A stretch of DNA of 64,000 nt from Boswellia sacra (Eukaryota > Streptophyta > Magnoliopsida > Sapindales > Burseraceae), in NCBI GenBank assembly GCA_013180625.2, contig SNVD02010268.1, positions 1-64,000 of the forward strand, read 5' to 3'. Of the stretch, positions 24,769-37,276 are shown in pieces. Under the pieces are notes generated by a model. That model was not told the origin of the DNA. It saw only the letters and a program-made list of their open reading frames with translations, and did not search any database. Positions within the stretch are counted from its first letter, which is position 1; each line of letters starts with the position of its first letter. Position numbers and translations under genes: made by a program.

Positions 24769-25186
24769 TAAAAAATATAGATAAAACTGTTGTTTTGAAG
24801 ATTTTTACATAGTATAATTGCAACCAAAAAGAGATTTTTTTTTCCTTAAAGTAGTTTATTAATTTTTAAATTATATTCCTTTCTTCTTTTACTTATTCTT
24901 TTTAATACTTATTCCAAAACCTATATTACTCCCATTTTTCATTGTAGAAAAGATTTGATTGTTTGTGTCTAATTTTATAATGCAAATATATTTAGTAGAA
25001 AATGAACATTTTACATATGAAAGCTTACATAATTTTTTTAATTAATTATAAAAAATTCCAATTTAAAACTTTGCCTAAACCCTAGAAATTTTCTTGAATA
25101 CCCTGCATTGTGATAGTACGTGTACCCCAATTATTGCCTCCTCCTCCTCCTTCCTTTTTGTTTTTATTAAGAAATTAATTTTGAAA

Positions 25187-25388
25187 CAATAATGCTATAC
25201 TTACAACATCTATATAATATAAATTCTACAATATGACGTGACGGTTTAAGTGACAAAATCCTATTGGATATATAATTTTTCTCATCCTTTTTTTATTTTT
25301 TCCTCCTCCATTGAATTTTGATCATGTAGACGGCCATGTCGTGTTGTAAAATATATGTTGTATAAATGTTGTAAGTCTAGCATTATTC
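25187..25388. mobile_element. MITE with perfect 9-bp target duplication
   Basis: 202 bp between identical ATTTTGAAA 9-mers (25178-25186 and 25389-25397). Left CAATAATGCTATACTTACAAC and right GTTGTAAGTCTAGCATTATTC are inverted repeats. The interior AATATGACGTGACGGTTTAA and TTTTTCTCATCC words recur in the 26.5-kb and, in part, the 47.6-kb copies. Confidence 0.8.
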
Positions 25389-26494
25389 ATTTTGAAATAA
25401 CTACACTTTTTTATTGTATATTATTTATAAAAATGTGCATAAGCGACATGTTGTTAGCGGAATATTATATGTATTTTTATTCTTGTAGTTAGTGATTATT
25501 GGTGCTACTGTCACGTATTAGATAATGAAATTTTTGCAATTTATATCATTTTAATTGTTTTTATAGGAAAAGAGAAAATTGTAAAATTTATCGGCTTTTG
25601 TTTATTTCATTCTAATTTTAATCATTTTATGGGAGATCTTATATTTTTTTTTCTATATATTCTGATTTTAATCTTGGATTGTCTCTATAGAAGAGTCTTT
25701 GTACTCCTGTTAAGAAACAAATTCAGAGTCGCTATTGGTGGATAGGCATGTGAAAAATTCAGGCAATTTGCCGGAGTATCTTATGCCTGAGGCTAAAAAT
25801 GAATTTTGATGTGTACTAAATATTATATATGGTCCCCATAAATGTAATGTCAATATTGGTCTTGATTTTCTATTTCAATTATTGTACTTTTAAAATTTCT
25901 TTCATTTCAGAAATTATGACATACAGTATATAGAAATTATATCAAATTTCTGTATATAACACATTTTAATAATACTTCATTCTATTAAACTAATATCTCT
26001 TTTGTTTTTCATCAATCATGTGTTTACATTTTTTAAAGACGGAGTTCAGATTAGAAGAGAATCCGGATTCTTCGAGAATGAATTTATCAATGTATGATTA
26101 TATATGGTATTAACTAGTATTGAATTCAACTTGAACTTTGTTTACCATACCCTTTTGTTTATCTCAAGTTTCGGGTTGTCCAGATTGGGTTACCCACATT
26201 ACGTACGGGTTTGTCAATTAACATGTCAAATAACCTGAGCAATAATTCCCATTTTTGCCTTTTTTGGCATAAACGTTATTAAAATACCAATAGAAACAAC
26301 CCGGTCATGATTGATTATTACAAACGAAATTATTTTACACAAAAAAAGTTATAGGTCTCGTGGATACAGACTTAAAGTGCATTATTCACAAGCGTGCTTG
26401 ATAACAGCGTCCTAAACATAAGGTTAGGCAAGTCGGGCAGAGCATATCACTATGTAGATATGAATTTACTTGATCACTCGTATATTTTGTCATT

Positions 26495-26695
26495 CAATGA
26501 TGTTAGACTTACAATATTCATATAACATAAATTTTATAATATGGCGTGACAACTTAAATGGTAAAATCTTATTAAAGATATAATATTTCTCATCCATTTT
26601 TGTTTTCTCCTCCTTCAGTGAATTTTGGCTATGTAGACTGTCATGTCATGTTGTAAAATATATGTTGTATAAATATTATAAGTTTAGTATTACTC
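26495..26695. mobile_element. MITE, same family as 25187-25388, perfect 9-bp duplication
   Basis: 201 bp between identical TTTGTCATT 9-mers (26486-26494 and 26696-26704). The interior aligns over its whole length with the 25.2-kb copy (for example AATATGGCGTGACAACTTAA and GACTGTCATGTCATGTTGTA). Confidence 0.8.
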
Positions 26696-26732
26696 TTTGT
26701 CATTTATTAAATGGTTATTGCAATTCTTTTTA

Positions 26733-26933
26733 GAGTAATATTACAACTACAACTAAATTCTACAACTAACTCTTCCAAATTGAGATGACAGAAATTTATT
26801 GGAGGAGTAAAAAATAAAAATGAATAAGAAATATTACAATATATGACATAATAATTATATTTATAGTATGATTTTATCAACTCAAGTTATACAGATAGTT
26901 GGTTATAAATGGATTGTAGGTATGTTATTATTC
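26733..26933. mobile_element. MITE, second subfamily
   Basis: About 201 bp, starting 38 bases after the previous MITE. Ends GAGTAATATTACAACTACAAC and GGATTGTAGGTATGTTATTATTC are inverted. Flanks TTCTTTTTA and ATTATTTTA agree at 7 of 9 positions. The interior resembles the 23.3-kb copy (ATCAACTCAAGTTAT, TTGGTTATAAATGG). Confidence 0.65.
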
Positions 26934-27757
26934 ATTATTTTATCAAATTTCAATTTTGACTTGTGTCCTTTAAAGCATTCTCATGGGAAAGTTTTACTTG
27001 ATCCGTGCAAAAGGTTCAATGGATTAAAAAATGCTATGATATATATTTATTAAAAAAAAAACTAACTTGTATATGTCTATAAATTTTACTCATTTGAAAA
27101 TCACATTAAAAGAGAATCTTGATATTTTCTTTTTGCACAAGGATTCTTTTCTTATCTCATTTCTACCACAATTTTTTTTAATAAACGGGTGATTAATAGT
27201 AATAGAAATTATATAGATGAGGACGGAATAAATACAATTCTGAACCATCCTCTAATATAAAAATCCGCATGTTAATAGATCCTCAAAAGTTGAAGTAAAA
27301 TTAGGTAAATAGATGATCCTGATTCTTTCTTTTGATGACTTTCTCAATTGGATTTTATTGTACAAACTATTCATTACATTGTATCACTAATTAATTAGAA
27401 AGAACTACTTCACTTAAAATTTTTTTGGTTATATATTGTTAGATAAACATGTGAATGAAATTATACTATTGATATATCTTTAGTGTTTCTAGAAAATAGA
27501 AATCAATTTGAAGGAATCAAAGTTGCATTTAGTATATAGTAATTTTTGCATGACTACCCTCACCTTTCCTTATACATGTTCAAAATCCATCAAAGAGAAG
27601 TAAATTGGTGCAAAAATTGTCACATAACGTTGGATATAAATATGTGTATCTATTACAAAGCAAATTCAATGCAATCCCTGCAGTATTACAAAGAAAATCT
27701 TTGCTTCATCAAAACCAGATTTGTCTCTATTCTCTTCTTTCCTGAGCTCTTTATCTC
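26934..27757. other. Spacer and promoter region of the CYP707A gene
   Basis: AT-rich. No gene is seen. The last part before the TATA box has pyrimidine-rich stretches typical of a plant promoter. A 72-codon frame at 27546-27764 is judged to be chance because it overlaps the promoter. Confidence 0.5.
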
Positions 27758-27765
27758 TATATAAA
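27758..27765 (+). promoter_or_regulatory. TATA box of the CYP707A gene
   Basis: TATATAAA about 150 bases upstream of the chosen ATG at 27915, followed by ACCCAACCCC and a CT-rich leader. Position and context fit a plant TATA box. Confidence 0.65.
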
Positions 27766-27914
27766 CCCAACCCCACTCATCACCCTCCTTCACACTCCTC
27801 GCAACGATAGCTAGCTAACATATATCATTCATCATTTGTAGCTATCACTTGCAGCTAGCTAGCACCACAATTTCACACACAGAGAGATCAGTAAGGTGCC
27901 ACATTAATTTGTAT

Positions 27915-30661
27915 ATGGAGATTACTGCCATTTTTATAATTAGCATACTATTTTTCCTCTTTCTCTCTACTCTGCTTTCATGTCCCCTCTTAAGAAAGCC
28001 AAGAAGAGATGCCAAAAGAGCTCCAAAGCTCCCTCCAGGTTCAATGGGATGGCCTTACATAGGGGAAACTCTTCAAATGTACTCTCAGGACCCCAATATC
28101 TTCTTTGCTACTAAGCAAAAAAGGTTCTAGTCACATTATACTTCCCATGGACGATCTCTGCTTTTGTTTTTTGTTTTTATTTTTGATTCTTTCACTTGCA
28201 TGTACTTGGAATTTGCGGGTGATCACATGCCATGCCATGATTTGATTTGTTTTTCAGGTATGGCAAAACATTCAAAACTCACCTATTTGGCTACCCTTGT
28301 GTTATGCTGGCAAGTCCTGAAGCTGCAAAGTTTGTGCTGGTCACACATGCTCACTTGTTCAAGCCAACTTACCCAAAAGGCAAAGAGAAGTTGATTGGCC
28401 CTTCTGCACTCTTTTTTCACCAAGGAGACTACCATACTCACCTCAGAAAGCTTGTCCAGACTTCGCTGTCACCGGCAACCGTCAAGAAACTGATCCCGGA
28501 TATCGAATCCATCGCCATTTCCGCCTTGGAATCTTGGGCTGCCAGTGGCCGAGTCATCAACACTTATAATGAGATGAAGAAGGTTCCCAACTTTTTGTTC
28601 TCTCCTTGATGACATGAAACAAAGATTTGCTTATTAAATTATATATTATATAAATTTCCAAACATGTTTGTCATGTGAAGCTTAGTGTTACTTATTAAAA
28701 AAGCCTTTTGGCTTATCCATACATCATATAGTCTTGCAAACTTTTTAACTTATTATTATAAGATGGGGTGGGGTTCAATAGAATTTTTGCTGTTATTGAT
28801 AAGTTTCTTATTAATTAGTTTTGTGATTTCATGCATGGGTCCTCTCCACCTTTTTGTTTGGATGATGATCATTTTTTTTGCTAACGTGTGGTTTGGCCTG
28901 ATCCTCTACAGTTCTCTTTTGATATTGGCATTCTGTCCATCTTCGGTCATTTGGATGGTAGCTACACGGAGAAGCTCAAACAGAACTATCATCTAGTGAA
29001 TAAAGCCTATAATTCTTTTCCAACAAACATTCCAGGAACCGCTTATCGCAAAGCTCTCTTGGTATATAGAAGAATCAACTTATTGTGATTACATCTTGAC
29101 CATTATCTGCTTTGTACAGATTATAACTGATTACTGTCTGTTGTTCCATTTGTGCTTAAATTAAGGCAAGGAAAAGGCTGAGTCAGATTGTGATTGAGAT
29201 CGTTTGTGAGAGGAAGGAGAAGAGACTACTGGAAAAGGATCTGCTGGGCCATCTTCTCAAGTTCAAAGATGTGAAAGGGCGTGTTCTAAGTGATGATCAA
29301 ATTTCTGATAACATCATTGGAGCACTCTTTGCTGCTCAGGACACCACAGCTAGTGCTCTAACATGGATTCTCAAGTATCTCCAAGATAACAAAAGACTTC
29401 TGGAAGCTATAAAGGTAAGTATATTATACATAGGTATCCATTAGCTGATCATAGAAATTAAATTTAATTAATGATGATTATTGACTGTGGTTCACTGTAA
29501 CAGGCAGAGCAAATGGCCATATATGAATCAAATAGGGGAGGAGAGAGCTCCTTAACCTGGGCACAAACAAAACATATGCCACTCACTTATAGAGTAAGTT
29601 CCGGAATTAATAAACGGTTCTGTGTCAGTAATATTATCTGTCTTTCGTAATCATTGGATTAACGTATGCTAAACTGTGGTTAATTTGAACTCTCAGTTTA
29701 TATTGGAGAGTCTGAGGATGGCAAGCATCATATCTTTCACATTCAGGGAAGCAGTGGCTGATGTAGAATACAAAGGTGAGGACTTGCATACTAGAAGTTT
29801 CTCTACATGGATAGCATCTAAAGAGGTTTCTTTATTGTATTCCAAAATTGTTTTTTGTGAACAGGGTACCTGATCCCAAAGGGGTGGAAAGTAATGCCAT
29901 TGTTTCGGAACATCCATCACAATCCAGAATTTTTCTCTGACCCTCAAAATTTTGACCCTTCTAGATTTGAGGTATTCTATAACATAAACAAACAAATTTT
30001 TATGTTAATTTTAAGATTTAGATTTAAAAAAAAAAATTGTTTTTGTTTGACGTTGAAGTTAACTATTCGATGGCTATATCTCTCTGTGCTTCACCCGCAA
30101 ACGCACTGACGCGTGCTTGAGCAATTGGTGGTTAAAGTTACAAAAACTTTTCTGGTTGTGGCGCATACAGGTAGCCCCAAAGCCGAATACTTTCATGCCT
30201 TTTGGCAACGGAGTGCACGCTTGCCCTGGCAATGAACTTGCCAAGTTGGAGATGCTCATTGTCATCCACCATCTAGTGACCAAATTCAGGTACAATTTTT
30301 GTCACACGCAGTCCCCTATTTCACTATACTAGCTTCATACTTTACTTTGATCCACGAGATGTGATACTGATTCGATAATGTTAACACGCTTTTATTTAAA
30401 TGTTAATCTAATGAATTCTGGGATTTCGATAACGATATCAATCTTAATCATAAGTATCACAACTCTTAATTATGTATATAATTTTGACAAGACCATTTTT
30501 GTTGGTGTTTGATGATTATTTTTTGTGTTTGCAGGTGGGAAGTGGTGGGTTCTCAAGGTGGGATTCAATATGGCCCATTTCCGGTTCCTGAACAAGGACT
30601 TCCAGCCAGATTTTGGAAAGAACCAAGTTCCAGCTATTTCAAACAGGATCCCTCCTCTTGA
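27915..30661 (+). CDS. CYP707A: Abscisic acid 8'-hydroxylase, CYP707A family (9 exons)
   Basis: Cytochrome P450 that hydroxylates ABA at C-8', leading to phaseic acid, the main ABA breakdown step; anchored in the ER. Exons: 27915-28123, 28258-28582, 28912-29061, 29166-29414, 29504-29593, 29697-29775, 29865-29971, 30171-30289, 30535-30661; phases close to give about 484 aa. Features in order: N-terminal hydrophobic anchor, proline-rich hinge KLPPGSMGWPYIGET, FKPTYPKGKEKLIGPSALFF, I-helix ALFAAQDTTASALTW, the LTWAQTKHMPLTYR segment, K-helix ESLR, and heme loop FMPFGNGVHACPGNELAKLE with the thiolate Cys. The start at 27915 (MEITAIF) was chosen over an in-frame Met at 27849 because family members begin with a short leader before the anchor. 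Which CYP707A member it is cannot be fixed from sequence alone. Expression is probably ABA- and stress-responsive (family knowledge). Confidence 0.95.
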
Positions 30662-33600
30662 AAATTTCCTTCAATTTTCAAGCACTTATTAATCAAACCC
30701 TATTTTTCGTGGGCGATATTAAGTATATTTAAGGATGGTTTTGTTCAAGATCTTGTAATTATAGCTTAATTAGTTTTGAGCATGCTATGTTACTATGTAA
30801 TAGCTTTTAAGCCAGACGATTAATGGGAAATTTTTATTTTCCCAGTTAAATTCATAATGTTAGCTTTAGTAATTTCATTGGCTGTAGAAGTTGTAGACTC
30901 CAATTTTTTTTAACTTTGATTTTGACTAAAGGGTGTTATCAAGTGGATAGATCATAGATGCCATGGTGTGAGAGGTCAACACAAATGGTCTTGAAAAGGC
31001 CAAGTGTCAATACTGTGATTGGCTGAATAATATATTGTGCCCTTGGTTGGAGGGCACCTCCTCGATCGTCTTGTATATGTTTTGGTGATAAGGACCTACA
31101 AGCAAAGTACGCCCACAATTAAGTTGAGCCTACTTGAAGCCAGTCAGGTTGCGGATGGCCCCATACGTGATTTTTCTTCAAAGGGTCGATAATAAATTAC
31201 CTTCTAATTGAAAGGCATTCTGGAGGAGGTGACCTAGAAATTAAGGGCAATGGCTCTTAACTACTGCCCAAAACACAGAGCACTTGCCCTAAAGGCCCTA
31301 ATGCTAGCCCTTTTGTCTCGATTATTCTTAACAACAGATCTTTGAAGAAGTTCAATAACAAATTTGGTTTATTTGTTTCTGTATTTTGAGTTTTTGTTTT
31401 TAAAATTTTATAAGAATATAGGGTCGGTTCTGAATTTCTTTTTTAATTTAAAAAATAATATGTGATTAATATTAATTCAAAATGTATTGACAAATATGTA
31501 TTTTCAAAAAAAAATTTAAGAATATGAAAATAAACACAAGAACATTTCTTTTTTTAATAAATTCTCTACAAGAAAAAAAAATCATAAATTAAATTGACGA
31601 TTGTGCTGACGCTGCCTGGCTATATTTTACAGGATACATATCATTATCATTAACTCATAATTCACCAATCGTTATATATAGTTGACATTCGATTCAACAT
31701 TACAAGGCAATGATGCCATCAAGTTCATAATCATAGACAAATTGACCTTATAAATCTCGTGTTGATCTATGCCATTTGGTTCTTCCTTGTATCAGAACAT
31801 CGATCATTCTGTAAAACATGTAAGATCGAAAACAAGTTTCATCTCAATTGTCCATGTCATGGGATCACTGGAACAAATAAAGGCCTAAAGCATTTAGCAG
31901 AAGCGGTGATGATCACCTCAATGATGCTGACAATTCAACCATTCCTCTTTTATTTATTTTTTTTTTTTAAGACTCCAAAGTGGTCACATATTGGGTAATT
32001 ATGGTGATTTGACATAGCGCAAAGTTACATAAAAAGGTAATCTTTGCCTATATGGAAGATTGACATTACAGGCTTTGTGGACAGGCAAGCAACAGTGCAG
32101 TACTCCTTCACAGGCCTCAATAATTGGGCAAGATCCTGAAGCTTCCAGCACTAAAATGATCAACGGCCAAAAGTTTAGGCCACAAAACTTTCCATTTTCA
32201 GAGTAATGTAGACCAACCTGGTCAATTTAACGCACTTACATAGCCATACTGTGTCCACTCTGTTCCCATATATCAAATTCTTTCGCTCAATACCTTTCAT
32301 TTGGTTTTGACTTGTCATGATTGATGGGTCGTTTCAGTTTCTGAAAAATCTTTGCTCTTAGAATACGTGTCTTCACAACGCCTAGTTTATTAATTCTTAC
32401 ACATTGATCACTAAACCAATGCAATGACTTACCAGCAATCCAATTACCAACGAGAGATAAGTCAATTGTAGAGACAGATGCAGTGACTTGAATTACCCTT
32501 TATCCATTATCTGTGACCCTCTTTGTGGTCTGAGTTAAAGTCCTAGTAGGCCTAAGGCCAAAATCTGTAAACAAGAGGGCATGTTCCAAACCAGCAGTGG
32601 TTTTGCTTAAATGAACAACGATTACCATAACATGCATTATTGTGTAGAAAATCATACAGTTAGCAGATGTAGAACACATGTGGAATAATTACATTGAACC
32701 AATTTGGTATGCAGAAGTTTGAAAAGGGGGTTTTAAAACATCCAATTGATTAAATTTCTATTCAGGAAATGCAAAAGATGTTATAGTCCATCTTGAATTC
32801 TAATTGGAAAATTATCAGTAGCTTTGTTAAATCAAATTGCCATATTTCACATGACCGTTAGGGATTCCAATTTGCTATCATTGGATCAATACGAGTCTGA
32901 TATCATATTAAGTTACAATTTTCTTAAAACGCATTGCTCAAGGACTAGATGATATGTAATAGTCATATATTCTTGATATATACAGCTGCAGATGCTTGGG
33001 AACTGGCTTCTCTTAACTACGCACCTCTCACCTGACATTGTATGATCTGCCCGATGCCGTCCGTTTGCCTCAATTCTAAGGGCTCAGACTTGCAAAAGCT
33101 TGAATCATTCATTTATTTGCAATAGTAATAACAGTTGAAGGCCATGGATTAGGACTAAACAAACGCTGGATGGCATGCCTGAAGCCTACTCCTGGTTGGA
33201 ATTTAGAGCAGATGTTGGTTCCTTATAATAATCAGAACACCACCTGGGCAACTCCAGGCTAGTGCTATCATGATCACCCTGTGCAATATCTGCCATTGAT
33301 GATCATTTCTTTATGTTTGTTTGCTGTAAAGGTTACTACACAATGCTGTAAAGATTACACCCACGTGTGTGAATGATTCCATGCTTGTCCTGTGTGCGGT
33401 GCAATGCTAAATCTGCAATACACAAATGATGAGTGACATGGAGTGTAGCAAGGATTAGATTCTCACAATTCTATAATAAAATGTGTGCACCAAAACCTAT
33501 GGCCACGTCTATGATGAATCGAAATACAATTAAATCCGTAATAAATACAACAGTTTACACTTATTGTGTATACAACCACCCGATTATAAAATGTCGCATC

Positions 33601-33930
33601 AATATACATGTGTTTTAAACATATTTCATAATTGGACGGCTACACATACAACTGCTTTAAAGTAAACTTGATCTGTGAATGCTCATTTTGTAGAATCAAC
33701 ATTTTGTAGAATCAACATTTTCCAATATCAGATGATGATTCATGTGCCAAACAAGCAATGGCATGGAAACAATTAAGAAAGTATAAGCTACAGTCCAGGG
33801 CTGGGCCCAACACCAGTGTCTGGCTCAATTAATGTTCCTGACTTGAGAAGCATTTACGTGTACAAGCACAAGTTTCTACCTACAGCATGCAGCATGCTAG
33901 CGCTACGAGGCTAAGTGGAACTGTGACACA
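30662..33930. other. Spacer downstream of the CYP707A gene
   Basis: The first ~200 bases are the likely 3' UTR. Beyond that, short frames at 31759-31998 and 33433-33618 are unsupported. 31900-33400 is slightly less AT-rich than other spacers, but I see no exon pair or domain. No repeats stand out. Confidence 0.45.
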
Positions 33931-33940
33931 ATTAATTATT
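33931..33940. repeat. Left 10-bp target duplication of the Mutator-like element
   Basis: ATTAATTATT directly left of the element; the identical word lies directly right of it at 35186-35195. Confidence 0.75.
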
Positions 33941-35185
33941 AAGCTAATCGTATAGACCCCTTAGTTTTAATTTAATTTTATATATATTTACTGTTTATCA
34001 TTTTTAATCATTAAATACCTATTATTTTAAAAAAATACGTAAAAAAGTACCTTTCATTAAATTTTTTATTAAATAATATCACTTTTTCATCAATATACCA
34101 TACTTACCAAAATACCCTTCAAAAATTTTTTGAAAGCCAAAATTAGTGTGACCCGAACCTTTAATATCCTAAAGTCAATTTTCAAGATTACCAATACACC
34201 AAATTCTTATTTGATGATAATACATACAAACTTTATTATTTATATAACATAACATTGATTTTAAGAAATTAAACTTTTTCAACATTCAAGTTATAAAATG
34301 ACTTTTATTAATCATAAAATTAAAAAAAAAATTTTTTTCTTCCCCTTTACCCATCATTCATCTCCTCTCTCAGCTCTCACTTTGTCTCTCATCTCCGCTT
34401 CCTCCTAGGCTCACCGCCACTCCTCACCTTCGTTCACCCCAAATCCGGCACCTCTCCGCCATTTCCCAACTGTGGTTCTGCCATTTCCAAGCCGAAAAAC
34501 CTCTTCCACCTCCATCTGCCTCCCCACTTCATTGCTCTACCACCAATCTCCTCTCTCTACCAAATTGTGCCACCATCCACCGCGGTTCACCTCTCATCTT
34601 TTTTCCGGCCATTTTCTTTCCTCCTAAACTCAATTTCACCCCTCCACTTCTCGGCAGCTCCCTCCTCATAAACCCAATTTCACCAGTAGCTCTTTCCATC
34701 TCCTCCTAATTCAGTGAGGCACAACGGTCTGGGATTTGGGTGGTGTTAGGATTTGGGTTTGATTGCTACTGGGGTGTGACAACATTTTGGAATTGGTAGT
34801 AATTTATTGGATGTTGCTCCGTGAGTTTTGCTGCAATGTTAGGCTGGATATGAGTTGTGCTTGGGTAGCAAAAGACTAATATATAGCTTAAGTATTGTTG
34901 TTGTTGACTTCAAACACAAATGAACTTGTAGCCTGGTGGTAGAGCAACAGAGCAACGCTTGTAAAAGCTTTGGTGTCAAGTTGATTTTATATATTATTGA
35001 TTGTACATTATTAAATAATTATTATACCTCTCAATATTTAACATAATTATAAATATTTAATAAAAAATTTGACGGAAGAATGCTCTCTAATGTATTTTTT
35101 AAAAATGAGGGGTATTTAATAAATAAAAATGGTTAACAATGAATATGCATAAAATTAAGCTAAAACCAAGGTCTGTGATTAGCCC
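33941..35185. mobile_element. Mutator-like non-autonomous element, 1245 bp, long TIRs
   Basis: The two ends are long imperfect inverted repeats of about 125 bp: the left begins AAGCTAATCGTATAGACC and the right, read in reverse, begins GGGCTAATCACAGACC; both go on through [17 protein letters not shown], CCATTTTTATTTATTAAATAC-like words and AAATTTTTTATTAAATAAT. A 10-bp duplication ATTAATTATT flanks it. Long TIRs with a 9-11 bp duplication are the Mutator signature. The interior at 34340-34760 is pyrimidine-rich and much higher in GC (CTCCGCTTCCTCC, CCACCATCCACCGCGG), which looks like a captured 5' leader or gene fragment (Pack-MULE style). No transposase. Confidence 0.8.
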
Positions 35186-35195
35186 ATTAATTATT

Positions 35196-36850
35196 TAAAT
35201 TAGGTGCATTATTTCGCTTGTAAAAGTCATACTTAAAATTTTATTTTATGGCAGTACCGGGCCACCCATTTGAATTAATGACAAAATTTTCCATTTTCCA
35301 TCGTAAGCCCCAGCAAGCTAGGCCCAATATATTGACTTAGTTATCAAATCTTATGTGGCGGGTCATCAATATATACATTAATCAAAGTTATAGTAGATTC
35401 AAAGCGTGTTTAATCACATTGTTGAAAATGTTGTTATTTTACTCTGTATTTAATTGAAATAAATAAACATATTTTATAAGATTAAAGAGAATAAACTTAT
35501 TTTTTCATAGAAAAGCATTCAAAATGTTTTAAATTTCTTAGTTAGAAGAGACTCTTTTGATAAGAGGATCGTTTGAAATCATTATTCTTCAACAGTGTTT
35601 TGTAAGATACTATTCAATGCTTTTGTCGTGAATGGTTTCACCCATTGCATTTTCTACTATAGTAGTTACAAATGTATCTCTAACTTTATTTTATAGGTAT
35701 ATAAGAATGTTTAACAATTTTTTTTTAAATAGATTAATATATTCCTATCATGTACAAAAAATTTTTCTAAAATATTAATTTGTTAGATCCATTTTAAACA
35801 AATTTCATGGTTAAAATACATTAAAAGCATAAATGAGTTGAAAATTAAGCGACAATATAACATCGTTCTAAGATTAAAATTACCATTTAAATCCAAAACA
35901 AACAATACTAATAATAAATTATAGTTGAAATTAACATATCCAAAAGCTTGGTTGTCTCTCATAATCGTAGCCCTCAATGTTGGGAATTAGAGATATTTAC
36001 ACAAAAATGATTTTGCGTTAACTAACACTTAAATGCGAAAGTTTTTTAAATTAATTTTATAATGCTTATATTTCAATAAAAACTAACATTAACATTCTTA
36101 AAATTAAAGAAAATTTTACATAATATTTAATTATTATATTTATTATAAATAGTTAGCTTTAAAGATATGAATATTTGTTTCGTTCCAAAGAGATATCATA
36201 ATTGGTTGAGGGGTCTTGAACGTCCGAGATGGATAGAAACGATACGCTTTGGTGTTCGATCAAGACATAAATAAACCGATTCGATACGAGTTAAGATCGT
36301 ATATTAGTTTCAGGAAACTAAACTTTAAATCCAAATTAGTTTTTTTATCAATATAAATTCCCTAATATTTACAGATGAGTTAAAATGTTAGTTGTAGGTG
36401 TTAAATGTTAAATTTTATTTTCAGATTTCGAGCATCTATAAATCCAACCTCATTCCGATCAACAAGAGGGAGTCCTGCCCCCTCTCGACCCTCAAGGATG
36501 TCAGTGTAAATTTTGTTAATCCAAATTAAGGGTTTATTTTCAAATTCCAAATTATTAGGGTGTGATTAAGATTTTTTGTAAAGATTACGATGAAATGTAG
36601 CGTATTTTTTTATGAATTCAGAATTTTTATTTTTAATTAAATTTAAAAATATATGATTGATTTTGAATTATTTTAAATTTAAAAAAATTTATGATTGAAA
36701 TTAAATATAAATTATATTAAAAAATATGTACCACCGAATAAAACAGTGTCAGCAGTTCCCGTCCCATCCCATTCCCATGTTTCCCATCGGATGCGTCACG
36801 TTGTCACCGGGGCCCACCATTTTGGGGAGCTAATCGTCAACCCTGGACGA
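35196..36850. other. AT-rich spacer
   Basis: No gene is seen. Near 36190-36260 the words ATTGGTTGAGGGGTCTTGAA and GGTGTTCGATCAA hint at pol III-like boxes, but not enough to call a SINE. A GC-richer patch at 36750-36850 (ATCCCATTCCCATGTTTCCC) precedes the promoter of the next gene. Confidence 0.45.
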
Positions 36851-37080
36851 GCAAATAAAAACTAAAAAATAAAAAAAAAATTGTTTATTATTATTATTAT
36901 TTTATTTTTTTCGTATCTTAAAATCCCAGCGCACGCAATGCAGAGCGCGGTCTTAAAAGTCCTCCGAGCTAGCAAATAAAAAAAAAAAAAAGAATTATAT
37001 ATTTATTATTATTATTTTATTTTCGTATCTTAAAATCGCAGCGCACGCGATACAGAGCAAGATCTTAAACTCCTCCGAGA
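36851..37080 (+). repeat. ~120-bp tandem duplication in the ceramide synthase promoter
   Basis: Unit 1 (36851-36971) and unit 2 (36972 to about 37080) share GCAAATAAA, a TTATTATTATT run, CGTATCTTAAAATC, CAGCGCACGC, CAGAGC and CTCCGAG in the same order. It ends about 200 bases upstream of the start codon, so it lies in the core promoter or 5' leader. Confidence 0.8.
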
Positions 37081-37276
37081 CTCAACGCAGTTGCTGCTCC
37101 TTTCGTTTCAATTCTTCCGAATTTATTTTTAAATGAATTAGATTAAATTGAATTAAACAAAGCAAAGGAGAATTAGGTTAAAATCAGAAGGGAATGAATC
37201 TCTTTCAGAGACGATTTAGCTGGATTTGAGTTCGTTTGATGCGTGTTGCTCGAGTTGCCGCTGCTTGAAATCGCGT

